In this document: one piece after another, positions 54,678 through 62,579 of the stretch
Layout: each line of letters begins with the position of its first letter
Position numbering within the stretch: position 1 is the stretch's first letter
NCBI RefSeq assembly: GCF_001507595.1
Contig: NZ_LQBQ01000039.1
Location: forward strand, 62,001 to 126,000
DNA length: 64,000 bases
Direction: 5' to 3'
From: Ruegeria marisrubri
Lineage (GTDB): Bacteria; Pseudomonadota; Alphaproteobacteria; Rhodobacterales; Rhodobacteraceae
The notes under the pieces: generated by a model
Told to the model about the DNA's origin: nothing
The model's database searches: none
The model's input: the letters and a program-made list of their open reading frames with translations, nothing else
Translations under genes and position numbers: made by a program

Positions 54678-56831
54678 GTGAACAACATCGAACCGATCCG
54701 CAGCCAAAGCGTCCAGCCCGATCCGCGTCCCACGATTGCATCGCCGATCGAGGATGACGAGATCGATCTTGTCGCACTGTTCGGCACACTCTGGCGCGGC
54801 AAATGGTGGATCGTCGCCTGCATGGCGGCGGCGGTGATGCTGGCGGGCTACTGGGCGTATTTTGTTGCCGTGCCGGTCTATTCGACGACGGCCCATGTGA
54901 CGCTGGAAAACCGGCAGGGCCAGGTGGTGGACTTCGAAAACGTCGTCTCCGGTCTGTCCGGTGACCAGACCAGCATCAATACCGAGGTCGAGGTCCTGAA
55001 GTCCCGCGAACTCGCCAAGAAGCTGGTGCTCGAACTGGATCTGGTCAACGACCCCGAATTCAACCCGGATTTGCGCGAGGAAGGTGGTTTTGCCCCCCTG
55101 CAATTCATGCGGGGACTGATCGGCTCGACCGGGGAAGAGATGCCCAAGACGCCCGAACAGGTCGTGGAAGAGGTCACCACCAATGTCCTCGAGGCATTCT
55201 CGATCTCGAATCTTCGCAACACCTATGTCTTCGCGATCACGGCAACGACCGAGGATCCGGCCAAGTCCAAGCTTTTTGCGGACACGCTCGCCGACCTCTA
55301 CATCCTCAACCAGCTTGACGTGAAATTCGAAGCGACCCAGCGGGCCACCGAATGGCTGTCCGAGCGGGTCGCGACGCTGCAGGTCGAACTGGAAACCGCC
55401 GAAGCAAAGGTCAAGGAGTTCAACGCCAAGGCCGAGTTGATCAGCCCCGAGGCGCTGGAGGCGCTGAACCGCCAGGCCAAGGACACCCGCGAACGCCTGA
55501 AAGCCACGTCGGAGCGGGCGGATGAGATCTCGGCCCGGCTCGAAACGTTGCAGGCCGCGGCGGCGTCGGGCGACCGTCAGGAAATGGCGCGGGTCGCGGA
55601 CAATCCGGCGCTGAACCAGAGCCTGGCGCGCGTCGAGGCCGGGACGATGCCGGCCGAGTTGTTCGACACCCAGTTCCAGAAGCTGATCCAGAGTGAAACC
55701 GTCGCGCTGGCGCGGGCGCAAAGCCAGGCGGACGGGCTGTCCCAGTCTCTGGCCAATATCGAAAGCCAGATCGAGCGACAGTCGAAAGACCTGGTGACGC
55801 TGCAGCAACTGACGCGCGAAGCGGAAGCGGCGCGGTCGATCTATGAGTACTTTCTTGGGCGCCTGAAGGAAACCTCGGTCCAACAGGGTATTCAGCAAGC
55901 CGACAGCCGGGTCTTGTCGCAGTCGGTTCTGCCGACGCATCCGTCCGCGCCCAAGAAGTCGCGGATCATCGCACTGGCTGGCATTCTCGGCCTCATGCTC
56001 GGTGCCGGGCTGGTTCTGCTCCGGGAGTTCATGAACAACACCTTCCGCACGCCGCAGCAACTGGAACAGGCCACAGGTGTCACGGTGATGGGGCAGGTTC
56101 CCAGCCTGCCCGCGAAGACGCGCAGCAACGTCATCGAGTATCTCAGGACGAAACCCACATCGGCAGCGGCCGAGGCCATACGCAATCTGCGCACCTCGGT
56201 CATGCTCTCGAACGTCGACCGGCCGCCGCAGGTGATCATGCTCACCTCCTCCATTCCGGGCGAGGGCAAGACGACCCTCTCGCTGGCGCTGGCGCAAAGC
56301 TTTGCCGGTCTCAACAAGCGTGTCCTGCTGATCGAAGGCGACCTGCGACGGCTCGTTTTCTCGGAATACTTCTCTGCCGACGACTACAAGTGTGGCCTGA
56401 TTTCGGTTCTGGCCGGTGAGGCCTCGCTGACCGACTCGATTCGCCACATTTCAGCGGTCGGATCTGACGTGTTGCTGGGCGAGAAATTTGACTCCAATGT
56501 CGCCGACCTCTTTTCGTCCGAGCGGTTTGCCCGGATGATCGAGGAGGCCCGGTCAACTTATGACGTGATCATCGTGGATACGCCTCCGGTTCTGGTCGTT
56601 CCCGATGCCCGTACCATCGCCCAGCATGCCGACGCGCTGCTGTTTGCTGTCCACTGGGATTCAACCGATCAGGGGCAGGTTGCAGAAGGTCTGCGCATGC
56701 TGGAGAGCGTCAATTTCCGCCCCACCGGTCTGGTGCTGAGCCAGATCGACATGAAGGGCATGAAACGCTACGGCTATGGCGGCCAGTACGGGGCCTATTC
56801 ACGCTACGGGCAGAAGTATTATTCGAACTGA
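54678..56831 (+). CDS. Wzc-like polysaccharide co-polymerase / BY-kinase
   Basis: The 717-residue protein starts at GTG. It has two membrane segments (WWIVACMAAAVMLAGYWAYF and IIALAGILGLMLGAGLVLLR) flanking a periplasmic coiled-coil region (residues about 210-400). The C-terminal ATPase has Walker A SSIPGEGKTTLSLAL, Walker A' LIEGDLRRLV and Walker B DVIIVDTPPVLVV. The last 21 residues contain seven Tyr in a Gly/Tyr cluster, the usual autophosphorylation tail. It controls EPS chain length with the Wzy-like polymerase and docks the Wza-like exporter. Confidence 0.93.
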   Translation: MNNIEPIRSQSVQPDPRPTIASPIEDDEIDLVALFGTLWRGKWWIVACMAAAVMLAGYWAYFVAVPVYSTTAHVTLENRQGQVVDFENVVSGLSGDQTSINTEVEVLKSRELAKKLVLELDLVNDPEFNPDLREEGGFAPLQFMRGLIGSTGEEMPKTPEQVVEEVTTNVLEAFSISNLRNTYVFAITATTEDPAKSKLFADTLADLYILNQLDVKFEATQRATEWLSERVATLQVELETAEAKVKEFNAKAELISPEALEALNRQAKDTRERLKATSERADEISARLETLQAAAASGDRQEMARVADNPALNQSLARVEAGTMPAELFDTQFQKLIQSETVALARAQSQADGLSQSLANIESQIERQSKDLVTLQQLTREAEAARSIYEYFLGRLKETSVQQGIQQADSRVLSQSVLPTHPSAPKKSRIIALAGILGLMLGAGLVLLREFMNNTFRTPQQLEQATGVTVMGQVPSLPAKTRSNVIEYLRTKPTSAAAEAIRNLRTSVMLSNVDRPPQVIMLTSSIPGEGKTTLSLALAQSFAGLNKRVLLIEGDLRRLVFSEYFSADDYKCGLISVLAGEASLTDSIRHISAVGSDVLLGEKFDSNVADLFSSERFARMIEEARSTYDVIIVDTPPVLVVPDARTIAQHADALLFAVHWDSTDQGQVAEGLRMLESVNFRPTGLVLSQIDMKGMKRYGYGGQYGAYSRYGQKYYSN

Positions 56832-57172
56832 CCGTCCGCTTAGGCACCATCAGGTTCGGGACCGGGAGGGCGCCTGCTCTGCGAGGCGCTGTGCGAGCTA
56901 GCCAGCGACCAATTACGTTGCGGTCAAGGCGCGATCCGGGGTTTCCACGCCCTGTGGTAAACAGGCACCGGCGCACGCTGCGGAGTGATGTCCTCCGACC
57001 CTCCGGGAAGAAGCTCTTTTGGTTGTCCGAAGTATTGCGTCGAGTCGCTCAGGTGGCGCCCATTAGGCTGTGTCCCACAGCGCAGCTTATCTAACGTCAG
57101 CGCCAATGGGACAGTTTAGGGTGATTTGATAAGAGAGGGTTTCTGGCACATCGTAACCACCAAGGAGTGGAG
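56832..57172. other. Intergenic stretch between wzc-like gene and IS3 remnant
   Basis: No gene is supported. The last part (from about 57107, GGACAGTTTAGGGTGATTTG) probably belongs to the left end of the IS element. TGTCCCA at 57072-57078 and TGGGACA at 57108-57114 are inverted to each other. No other motif stands out. Confidence 0.35.
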
Positions 57173-57547
57173 ATGAGACAGAAACCCGGAACCCGCAAGA
57201 GCCATGGCGAGAAGCTCGTCAAGGGGATCCGCCGCGCTACGCGCAAGCAGTATTCGGCGGAAGAGAAGATCAGGATCGTGCTGGACGGCCTGAAGGGCGA
57301 GGACAGTATTGCAGAGCTGTGCCGCCGTGAAGGCATTGCGCAGAGCCTATATTACAGCTGGTCCAAGGAATTCCTCGAAGCTGGAAAGAAGCGTCTGGCA
57401 GGCGACACGGCCCGCGCTGCGACGTCGAGCGAAGTTAAGGACCTGCGCCGTGAGGCACGTGATCTGAAGGAGGTCGTGGCCGAACAGGCTCTTGAACTGC
57501 GCCTGCTCAAAAAAAGCATGATCGCGGATGGGGACGACGACGAATGA
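57173..57547 (+). CDS. IS3-family transposase OrfA
   Basis: The 124-residue protein has an N-terminal helix-turn-helix (YSAEEKIRIVLDGLKGEDSI then AELCRREGIAQSLYYSWSKE) and a C-terminal leucine-zipper-like helix (LRREARDLKEVVAEQALELR), both typical of IS3 OrfA. It binds the IS ends and regulates transposition. I chose ATG 57173, which has AAGGAG five bases upstream; a GTG at 57167 is also open. Its stop overlaps the orfB start by ATGA. Confidence 0.85.
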   Translation: MRQKPGTRKSHGEKLVKGIRRATRKQYSAEEKIRIVLDGLKGEDSIAELCRREGIAQSLYYSWSKEFLEAGKKRLAGDTARAATSSEVKDLRREARDLKEVVAEQALELRLLKKSMIADGDDDE

Positions 57548-57640
57548 GATATCCCGCATCTTAGAAACTGGAGATTATCCGGCTTGTTGGGTGTTCACAG
57601 TTGCCGACCAGGCGCACGTTGGACAATTTTGACACAATTT
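57544..57640 (+). pseudogene. Truncated IS3-family orfB with amber codon
   Basis: The frame begins MRYPAS, hits TAG at 57562-57564, then continues KLEIIRLVGCSQLPTRRTLD before the homology ends. Intact relatives read MRYPASEKLEIIRLVE, so TAG replaces a Glu codon. The rest of orfB is deleted up to the tRNA-Arg gene. Confidence 0.7.
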
Positions 57641-57646
57641 CTGAGG

Positions 57647-57723
57647 TGGCGACCCCGGCAGGATTCGAACCTGCAACCTGCCCCTTAGGAGGGGGCTGCT
57701 CTATCCAGTTGAGCCACGGGGCC
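57647..57723 (-). tRNA. tRNA-Arg (anticodon CCT)
   Basis: On the minus strand GGCCCCG pairs with CGGGGTC. The D arm has GCTCAACTGGATAGAGC, the anticodon stem GCCCC/GGGGC encloses CTCCTAA (anticodon CCT), and the T arm is GGTTCGAATCC. CCA is encoded. The IS3 remnant ends next to its 3' end. Confidence 0.95.
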
Positions 57724-57838
57724 ACGCGAAGCACTGTCTAGCGGCCTTTTTTCGGATTGTCATCGCCTTTGCACAACAGTTGAACCATTAATGCTGTTCG
57801 CGCTAGCATAAAAGAAAACAGACAGCACAGGTGCTTCG

Positions 57839-58864
57839 GTGACAACAGAAACAAAACGCCCGCTCACCCTTCGCGATGTCTCGGAAGCATCCGGAGTATC
57901 GGAAATGACGGTCAGCCGGGTGTTGCGAAACCGGGGCGACGTGTCCGAAGCCACCCGCGCCCGTGTTCTGGCCGCCGCGAAAGAGCTTGGATATGTTCCG
58001 AACAAGATCGCAGGCGCCCTGGCTTCGAACCGCGTCAACCTGGTCGCGGTGATCATCCCGTCGCTGTCGAACATGGTCTTCCCCGAGGTTCTGACCGGCG
58101 TCAACCAGGTGCTCGAGGGCACCGAGCTGCAGCCCGTGGTGGGCGTCACCGACTACCTGCCCGAGAAAGAGGAAAAGGTGCTTTATGAGATGCTCTCGTG
58201 GCGTCCCTCGGGCGTGATCATCGCGGGGCTGGAACATACCGAGGCGTCGCGGGCGATGCTGAGTTCGGCCGGCATCCCGGTGGTCGAGATCATGGATACC
58301 GACGGCAAGCCGGTGGACGCGATGGTGGGTATCTCGCACCGCCGCGCCGGGCGCGAGATGGCGCAGGCGATTCTGAAGGCCGGGTATCGCCATATCGGTT
58401 TCATGGGCACCAAGATGCCGCTGGACCATCGGGCCCGCAAACGGTTCGAGGGCTTTACCGAAGTCTTGGGCAAGAACGGGGTCGAGATCGAGGATCGCGA
58501 GTTCTATTCCGGCGGCTCGGCCCTGGCCAAGGGGCGCGAGATGACCAAGGCGATGCTGGAACGGTCGCCGGAACTGGACTTCCTCTATTATTCCAACGAC
58601 CTGATCGGGGCGGGTGGGCTGCTTTACCTGCTGGAGCAGGGGATCGACATTCCCGGCCAGATCGGGCTTGCCGGGTTCAACAACGTGGAACTGTTGCAGG
58701 GGTTGCCGCGCAAGCTGGCCACCATGGACGCCTGCCGCCTGGAGATCGGGCGCAAGGCGGCCGAAATCATCGCCGCGCGGCTGGAAGACCCGGATGCGGA
58801 TATCGAAACGCAAGTGATCCTGACCCCCAAGATCAGCTATGGCGACACGCTGAAGCGGCGCTGA
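57839..58864 (+). CDS. LacI-family transcriptional regulator (GntR-like)
   Basis: The 341-residue regulator starts at GTG. The LacI helix-turn-helix and hinge are LTLRDVSEASGVSEMTVSRV and GYVPNKIAGALASNR. A periplasmic-binding-protein-like sensor domain follows (LVAVIIPSLSNMVFPEVLTG; GIAG-like turn LIGAGGLLYLLEQGIDIPGQ). It resembles the gluconate repressor group. No sugar catabolic genes are adjacent, so its regulon lies elsewhere. A 5-bp inverted repeat ATGCT-N9-AGCAT (57791-57809) upstream could be an autoregulatory site. Confidence 0.88.
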   Translation: MTTETKRPLTLRDVSEASGVSEMTVSRVLRNRGDVSEATRARVLAAAKELGYVPNKIAGALASNRVNLVAVIIPSLSNMVFPEVLTGVNQVLEGTELQPVVGVTDYLPEKEEKVLYEMLSWRPSGVIIAGLEHTEASRAMLSSAGIPVVEIMDTDGKPVDAMVGISHRRAGREMAQAILKAGYRHIGFMGTKMPLDHRARKRFEGFTEVLGKNGVEIEDREFYSGGSALAKGREMTKAMLERSPELDFLYYSNDLIGAGGLLYLLEQGIDIPGQIGLAGFNNVELLQGLPRKLATMDACRLEIGRKAAEIIAARLEDPDADIETQVILTPKISYGDTLKRR

Positions 58865-58868
58865 GCCG

Positions 58869-60083
58869 GTGGCGCTGCAACGGCTGGACAATCGTGCCGC
58901 GCGAGCGTTGTTCCTGGACCGGCACGCGCTGGCCGAACAGCCCGCAGGCCCCGCAAGGGGCGCACATCTGCAGGGTCTGATCCGGCGTCTCGGCTTTGTC
59001 CAGCTTGACAGCATCAACACCGTGGCCCGCGCCCACGACATGATCCTGTTTTCGCGCCGCCCGACCTATCGCCCCGCGAATCTCAAGCGGCTCTACGAGC
59101 GCGACCGGGCGCTGTTCGAACACTGGACCCATGACGCGGCCGTCATTCCGATGGAGTTCTACCGCCACTGGCATCTGCGGTTTCAGCGCGATGCCGAATT
59201 GCTGCAGGCGCGGTGGAAGGCGTGGCGGCGCGGCGCGTTCGAACAAAAGTTCGAAGAGGTGCTGCAGCATATCCGCGACCACGGGCCGGTCAGTTCGTCG
59301 GATGTGGGAAAGGACGAGCGCAAGGGCTCGGGCGGTTGGTGGGATTGGCACCCGTCCAAGACGGCGCTGGAGTATCTCTGGCGGACCGGGGCATTGACGG
59401 TCATCGGGCGCGAGGGGTTCCAGAAACGCTATGACCTGACCGAGCGGGTGATCGAGGCGCATCTGTGCCCCGGCGCGTCGCCATGCGACGAAGAGGCGAC
59501 GGTGGACTGGCTGTGCAACGCGGCACTCGACCGGCTGGGCTTTGCCACCTCGGGCGAACTGGCGGCGTTCTGGGACACGGTCCGCCCGGCCGAGGCAAAG
59601 CTGTGGTGTGAGCGGGAGCTTGCGCGCGGCGGTATCGAAACGGTTGAAATCGAACAGGCCGATGGCAGCCTGCGCAAGGTCTTTGCCCGCCCCGACGTGG
59701 CGGAACAGGCGGTGCGGGTTGGCCCGATGCCGGGGCGGATGCGGGTGCTCAGCCCGTTCGATCCGGCACTGCGCGACCGCAAGCGGGCCGAGCGGCTGTT
59801 CGGGTTCCATTACCGGATCGAGGTTTTCGTGCCCGAGGCGAAGCGCTCCTACGGCTACTACGTCTTTCCTCTGCTCGAAGGCGACAGGCTGGTGGGCCGG
59901 GTCGACATGAAGGCGCACAGGGACCGGGGCGAGTTGCGGGTCCGCGCCCTCTGGCCCGAACGCACGGTTCGGTGGTCACAGGCCCGCACCCGGCGGTTGG
60001 AGGCCGAACTGGACCGGGTCCGGCGCTTTGCCGGGATGGACCGGGTTGCATTCGCTGATGGGTGGCTGCGCGAGCCGATGTAG
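58869..60083 (+). CDS. YcaQ-family winged-helix protein (crosslink-repair glycosylase-like)
   Basis: The 404-residue protein belongs to the HTH_42/YcaQ family, members of which unhook DNA interstrand crosslinks. The catalytic-type motif is GFVQLDSINTVARAHDMILF (QxD), followed by LFEHWTHDAAVIP and a C-terminal part LLEGDRLVGRVDMKAHRDRG. The GTG start at 58869 is 4 bases after the LacI-family gene stop, so both may share a transcript. Substrate range is inferred from the family. Confidence 0.87.
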   Translation: MALQRLDNRAARALFLDRHALAEQPAGPARGAHLQGLIRRLGFVQLDSINTVARAHDMILFSRRPTYRPANLKRLYERDRALFEHWTHDAAVIPMEFYRHWHLRFQRDAELLQARWKAWRRGAFEQKFEEVLQHIRDHGPVSSSDVGKDERKGSGGWWDWHPSKTALEYLWRTGALTVIGREGFQKRYDLTERVIEAHLCPGASPCDEEATVDWLCNAALDRLGFATSGELAAFWDTVRPAEAKLWCERELARGGIETVEIEQADGSLRKVFARPDVAEQAVRVGPMPGRMRVLSPFDPALRDRKRAERLFGFHYRIEVFVPEAKRSYGYYVFPLLEGDRLVGRVDMKAHRDRGELRVRALWPERTVRWSQARTRRLEAELDRVRRFAGMDRVAFADGWLREPM

Positions 60084-60092
60084 GCCGTTGGC

Positions 60093-61010
60093 TCAACCCA
60101 GGAACCCGCGCTCCTCGACCAACGCCCTGAGCTGCTCCAGCGAGGCCTCGACGCTTTGGCCGGATGTATCCAGTTGCGCCTCGGCCTTGCCATAGAGGGC
60201 CTCGCGGCTGGTCAGGATCGAACGGAGTTGCTCCATCGCCTCGGGGTTTCCCGCCATCGGGCGCTCGTCGCCCTGCGCCCGCACCCGCTCCATATGCTCG
60301 ACCGGCGAAGCGCGCAGCCAGACGGTGTGGAAATGGCTGAGCAGGGTGTTGTAGGTGTCGGGCTCGGCCACGATGCCGCCCGCCACCGCCAGCACGAGCG
60401 CATCATGGGTCGCGATGATCCGCTGCACGGTCTGGGCCTCGAGCTTGCGATACCCTTCCTGCCCGTAGAGCGCCATGACCTCGGCCACCGGCATCCCGGC
60501 CTGTTCCTCGATGCCGTGGTTCAGTTCGACGAAAGGCAGGCCCAGCTCCTTGCCCAGAAGCCGCCCAAGCGTGGATTTTCCGGCCCCGCGCAGCCCCACG
60601 AGGCAGATCCGTCCGGCCCGCAGCACCTCCTTGGGCTCGGGGTTGAGCGCGCGCAGCACCGTCTGCTGCACGTCGCTGCTCGCCGAGCGAAACAGGTCGG
60701 CCACCCGCAGCGCGTCGGACTCCCACGGGTCATCTTCGCCCACCAGCCATTCGATCCGGTGATCGAGCGCGATTGCGACCCTCTGCAACAGGCCGATCGA
60801 GATGTTGCCTTCGCCGGCCTCCAACTGCGCCAGGTAGCGCGGGGAAACGCCCGAGATCTCGGACAGCACACGACGGGGGATGCCGCGGCGCTCGCGGGCC
60901 TTGCGCACGCGCTCGCCCACGCGGGCGATCAGCGCCGACACCGAGGCCTCGGCAAGATCAGAGCCGCTTTGCGATGTGCTGTCGCCCCTGAAATTGGTGA
61001 TCTCGCTCAT
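60093..61010 (-). CDS. boxR: BoxR/BzdR-type regulator: XRE domain fused to shikimate-kinase-like domain
   Basis: The 305-residue protein has an XRE helix-turn-helix (residues about 35-90; RRVLSEISGVSPRYLAQLEA) followed by a shikimate-kinase-like domain with P-loop CLVGLRGAGKSTLGRLLGKE. This fusion is characteristic of BoxR and BzdR, repressors of benzoyl-CoA degradation that bind benzoyl-CoA in the kinase-like domain. It lies 92 bases downstream of boxA on the same strand, so it is likely a local regulator of the box genes and is probably co-transcribed with them. Confidence 0.93.
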   Translation of the reverse strand: MSEITNFRGDSTSQSGSDLAEASVSALIARVGERVRKARERRGIPRRVLSEISGVSPRYLAQLEAGEGNISIGLLQRVAIALDHRIEWLVGEDDPWESDALRVADLFRSASSDVQQTVLRALNPEPKEVLRAGRICLVGLRGAGKSTLGRLLGKELGLPFVELNHGIEEQAGMPVAEVMALYGQEGYRKLEAQTVQRIIATHDALVLAVAGGIVAEPDTYNTLLSHFHTVWLRASPVEHMERVRAQGDERPMAGNPEAMEQLRSILTSREALYGKAEAQLDTSGQSVEASLEQLRALVEERGFLG

Positions 61011-61102
61011 GCTTCCCGTGCCGTTGGTGAAAAATATTGCACAAATTACGATGGGTGCGCGTCAGGGGCAATCGGAATTGCCCTTTGATGGCGCGGCCTC
61101 CG

Positions 61103-62287
61103 TCAGTAGGTCTCCACGTGATAGCGGCCTTCCTCGCGCATCCGGTCGCGCAGCTCGGCCCAGTTCAGGCCCAGCCCGCGCGCGATGTCCTTGAACGCTT
61201 CGTCAACGCCCTGCTCCATCGCCTTCAGGCCGCAGATATAGATGTGGCCCTTGGGGTTCTGCAGCAGTTCCCCGACCTTCTCGGCCTCCTCGCGCAGCTT
61301 GTCCTGCACATAGTGCTTGGGCTCTCCCTCCTGTCGGGAAAAGGCGAAATGCTTGGACATGAACTCTTCCGGGACTTTCTTGAGCGGTCCGAAATAGGGC
61401 AGTTCCCGCGGGCGGCGGGCGCCGAAGACCAGCATCAGCGAGCCCTTGAGCGAGGGGTATTCCCGCTGCCGTCGCATGGTGAATGCGCGGAACGGGGCCG
61501 AGCCGGTGCCGGTGCAGATCATCAGCAACTTCGCGTCCGGGTCCGCGGGCAGCAGGAAGGTCGCGCCGAATGGCCCCGTCACCTGCACCGTGTCGCCCGG
61601 TTTCAGATCGCAGACATAGTTGGAACACAGCCCCTTCTCCTCGCGCTTCACGGTCAGCGAGAGGTTGTTGAAGTTGGGCCGTTCGCCGTCACGGGGGCTG
61701 GAGACCGAGTAGAGCCGGGGCAGGTGCGGGTTGCCGGCCTCGTCCGTGCCCAGCGGGATGATCCCGATGCTCTGGCCTTCGAGAACGGGGAAAGGCAGCG
61801 AGCCGAAATCCAGGATGATGTGCCGGACATCGCTGTCGCTGTCCTCGGCGGTCAGGCGGAAATTGCCGGTCACCTTCGCCTCGGCGGGCCTGCCCAGGCC
61901 ATACATGCTGACGGTTGGTTTCGAGGCCGTCGCCGGAGCCTTCGCCTTGCCGCCCGCGCCCTTGTGCGCCTCGGCCAGCAGGGCCGATATGGCATCGTCC
62001 ATCGCCTCAAGCCCGCCCTCGTCGCCGGCGATCTCCTGTTGCTCGGGCAGTTCCATCCAGCCGTATTGATCCTCGAGCGAATAGGGCTGGGTCACCACCC
62101 GCCAGTTGTCGATCGAGCCGGTCGGGCAGACGGGGATGCAGTCCATGCAGTATTTGCACTTGGAGGCATCCACCACGACGTTCATGTCGTCATGTTCGAT
62201 GGCCTGCTCGGGGCAGGTCATTTCGCAGGTGTAACACCGGATGCAGATTTCCGGGTCGATCAGGTGCTGCTTGAGCGGCTGGTTCAT
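61103..62287 (-). CDS. boxA: Benzoyl-CoA 2,3-epoxidase reductase component BoxA
   Basis: The 394-residue reductase has an N-terminal ferredoxin domain with two 4Fe-4S motifs (CIRCYTCEMTCP and CKYCMDCIPVCP), an acidic linker, and a ferredoxin-NADP reductase module (PRLYSVSSPRDG for FAD; MICTGTGSAPFRAF and YICGLKAMEQGVD for NADPH). It supplies electrons to BoxB. The ATG at 62287 overlaps the stop of the upstream small Cys-rich gene by ATGA, indicating coupling. Confidence 0.95.
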   Translation of the reverse strand: MNQPLKQHLIDPEICIRCYTCEMTCPEQAIEHDDMNVVVDASKCKYCMDCIPVCPTGSIDNWRVVTQPYSLEDQYGWMELPEQQEIAGDEGGLEAMDDAISALLAEAHKGAGGKAKAPATASKPTVSMYGLGRPAEAKVTGNFRLTAEDSDSDVRHIILDFGSLPFPVLEGQSIGIIPLGTDEAGNPHLPRLYSVSSPRDGERPNFNNLSLTVKREEKGLCSNYVCDLKPGDTVQVTGPFGATFLLPADPDAKLLMICTGTGSAPFRAFTMRRQREYPSLKGSLMLVFGARRPRELPYFGPLKKVPEEFMSKHFAFSRQEGEPKHYVQDKLREEAEKVGELLQNPKGHIYICGLKAMEQGVDEAFKDIARGLGLNWAELRDRMREEGRYHVETY

Positions 62288-62460
62288 GAAACCTCGCGTC
62301 TCTTGGTCAGGATGACGTCGGGCAGAACCAGCGTGTCGATCAGGGCCTCGCACAGCCCGGCACAATCGGAACAGCCGACGCAGGGGCCTTGCAGCGCGGA
62401 TACCTGACCGGCGAGGGCGGCGAGTTTCGGTGTCTCGGCCTTGGAACGGTTGATCTGCAT
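62284..62460 (-). CDS. Small Cys4 ferredoxin-like protein between boxB and boxA
   Basis: The 58-residue protein has a cluster CVGCSDCAGLC (Cys at about 27, 30, 33 and 37), which could hold one iron-sulfur cluster, and no other recognisable domain. GGGGGAG precedes its ATG at 62460. It is coupled by a 4-base overlap to boxA and lies 119 bases after boxB. By context it may assist electron transfer or cluster assembly for BoxA/BoxB. I know no named family. Confidence 0.7.
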   Translation of the reverse strand: MQINRSKAETPKLAALAGQVSALQGPCVGCSDCAGLCEALIDTLVLPDVILTKRREVS

Positions 62461-62579
62461 TGCGGGTCTCCCCCTTGTGAACAAGCCGGGTCCGGCGAAC
62501 AGGACGATTTGCAGGTCCGACAATCCGGTCTTGGTCACGAATTGTGTCCGGTCGCGGAACCCGGCGTGAAGTTTCTGTC

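Larger units (their letters stand above)
57107..57640 (+). mobile_element. IS3-family insertion sequence remnant
   Basis: The element keeps an intact orfA and only about 30 codons of orfB, which also carries an early stop. Its right part, including the catalytic DDE domain of orfB and the right inverted repeat, is missing, and the remnant ends within about 10 bases of the 3' end of tRNA-Arg. It cannot transpose on its own. The left boundary is approximate. Confidence 0.7.

Noticed and set aside
57544..57564. Programmed frameshifting to make an OrfAB transposase
   Set aside because: orfB carries an in-frame TAG at codon 7 and is truncated, so no functional fusion could be made.
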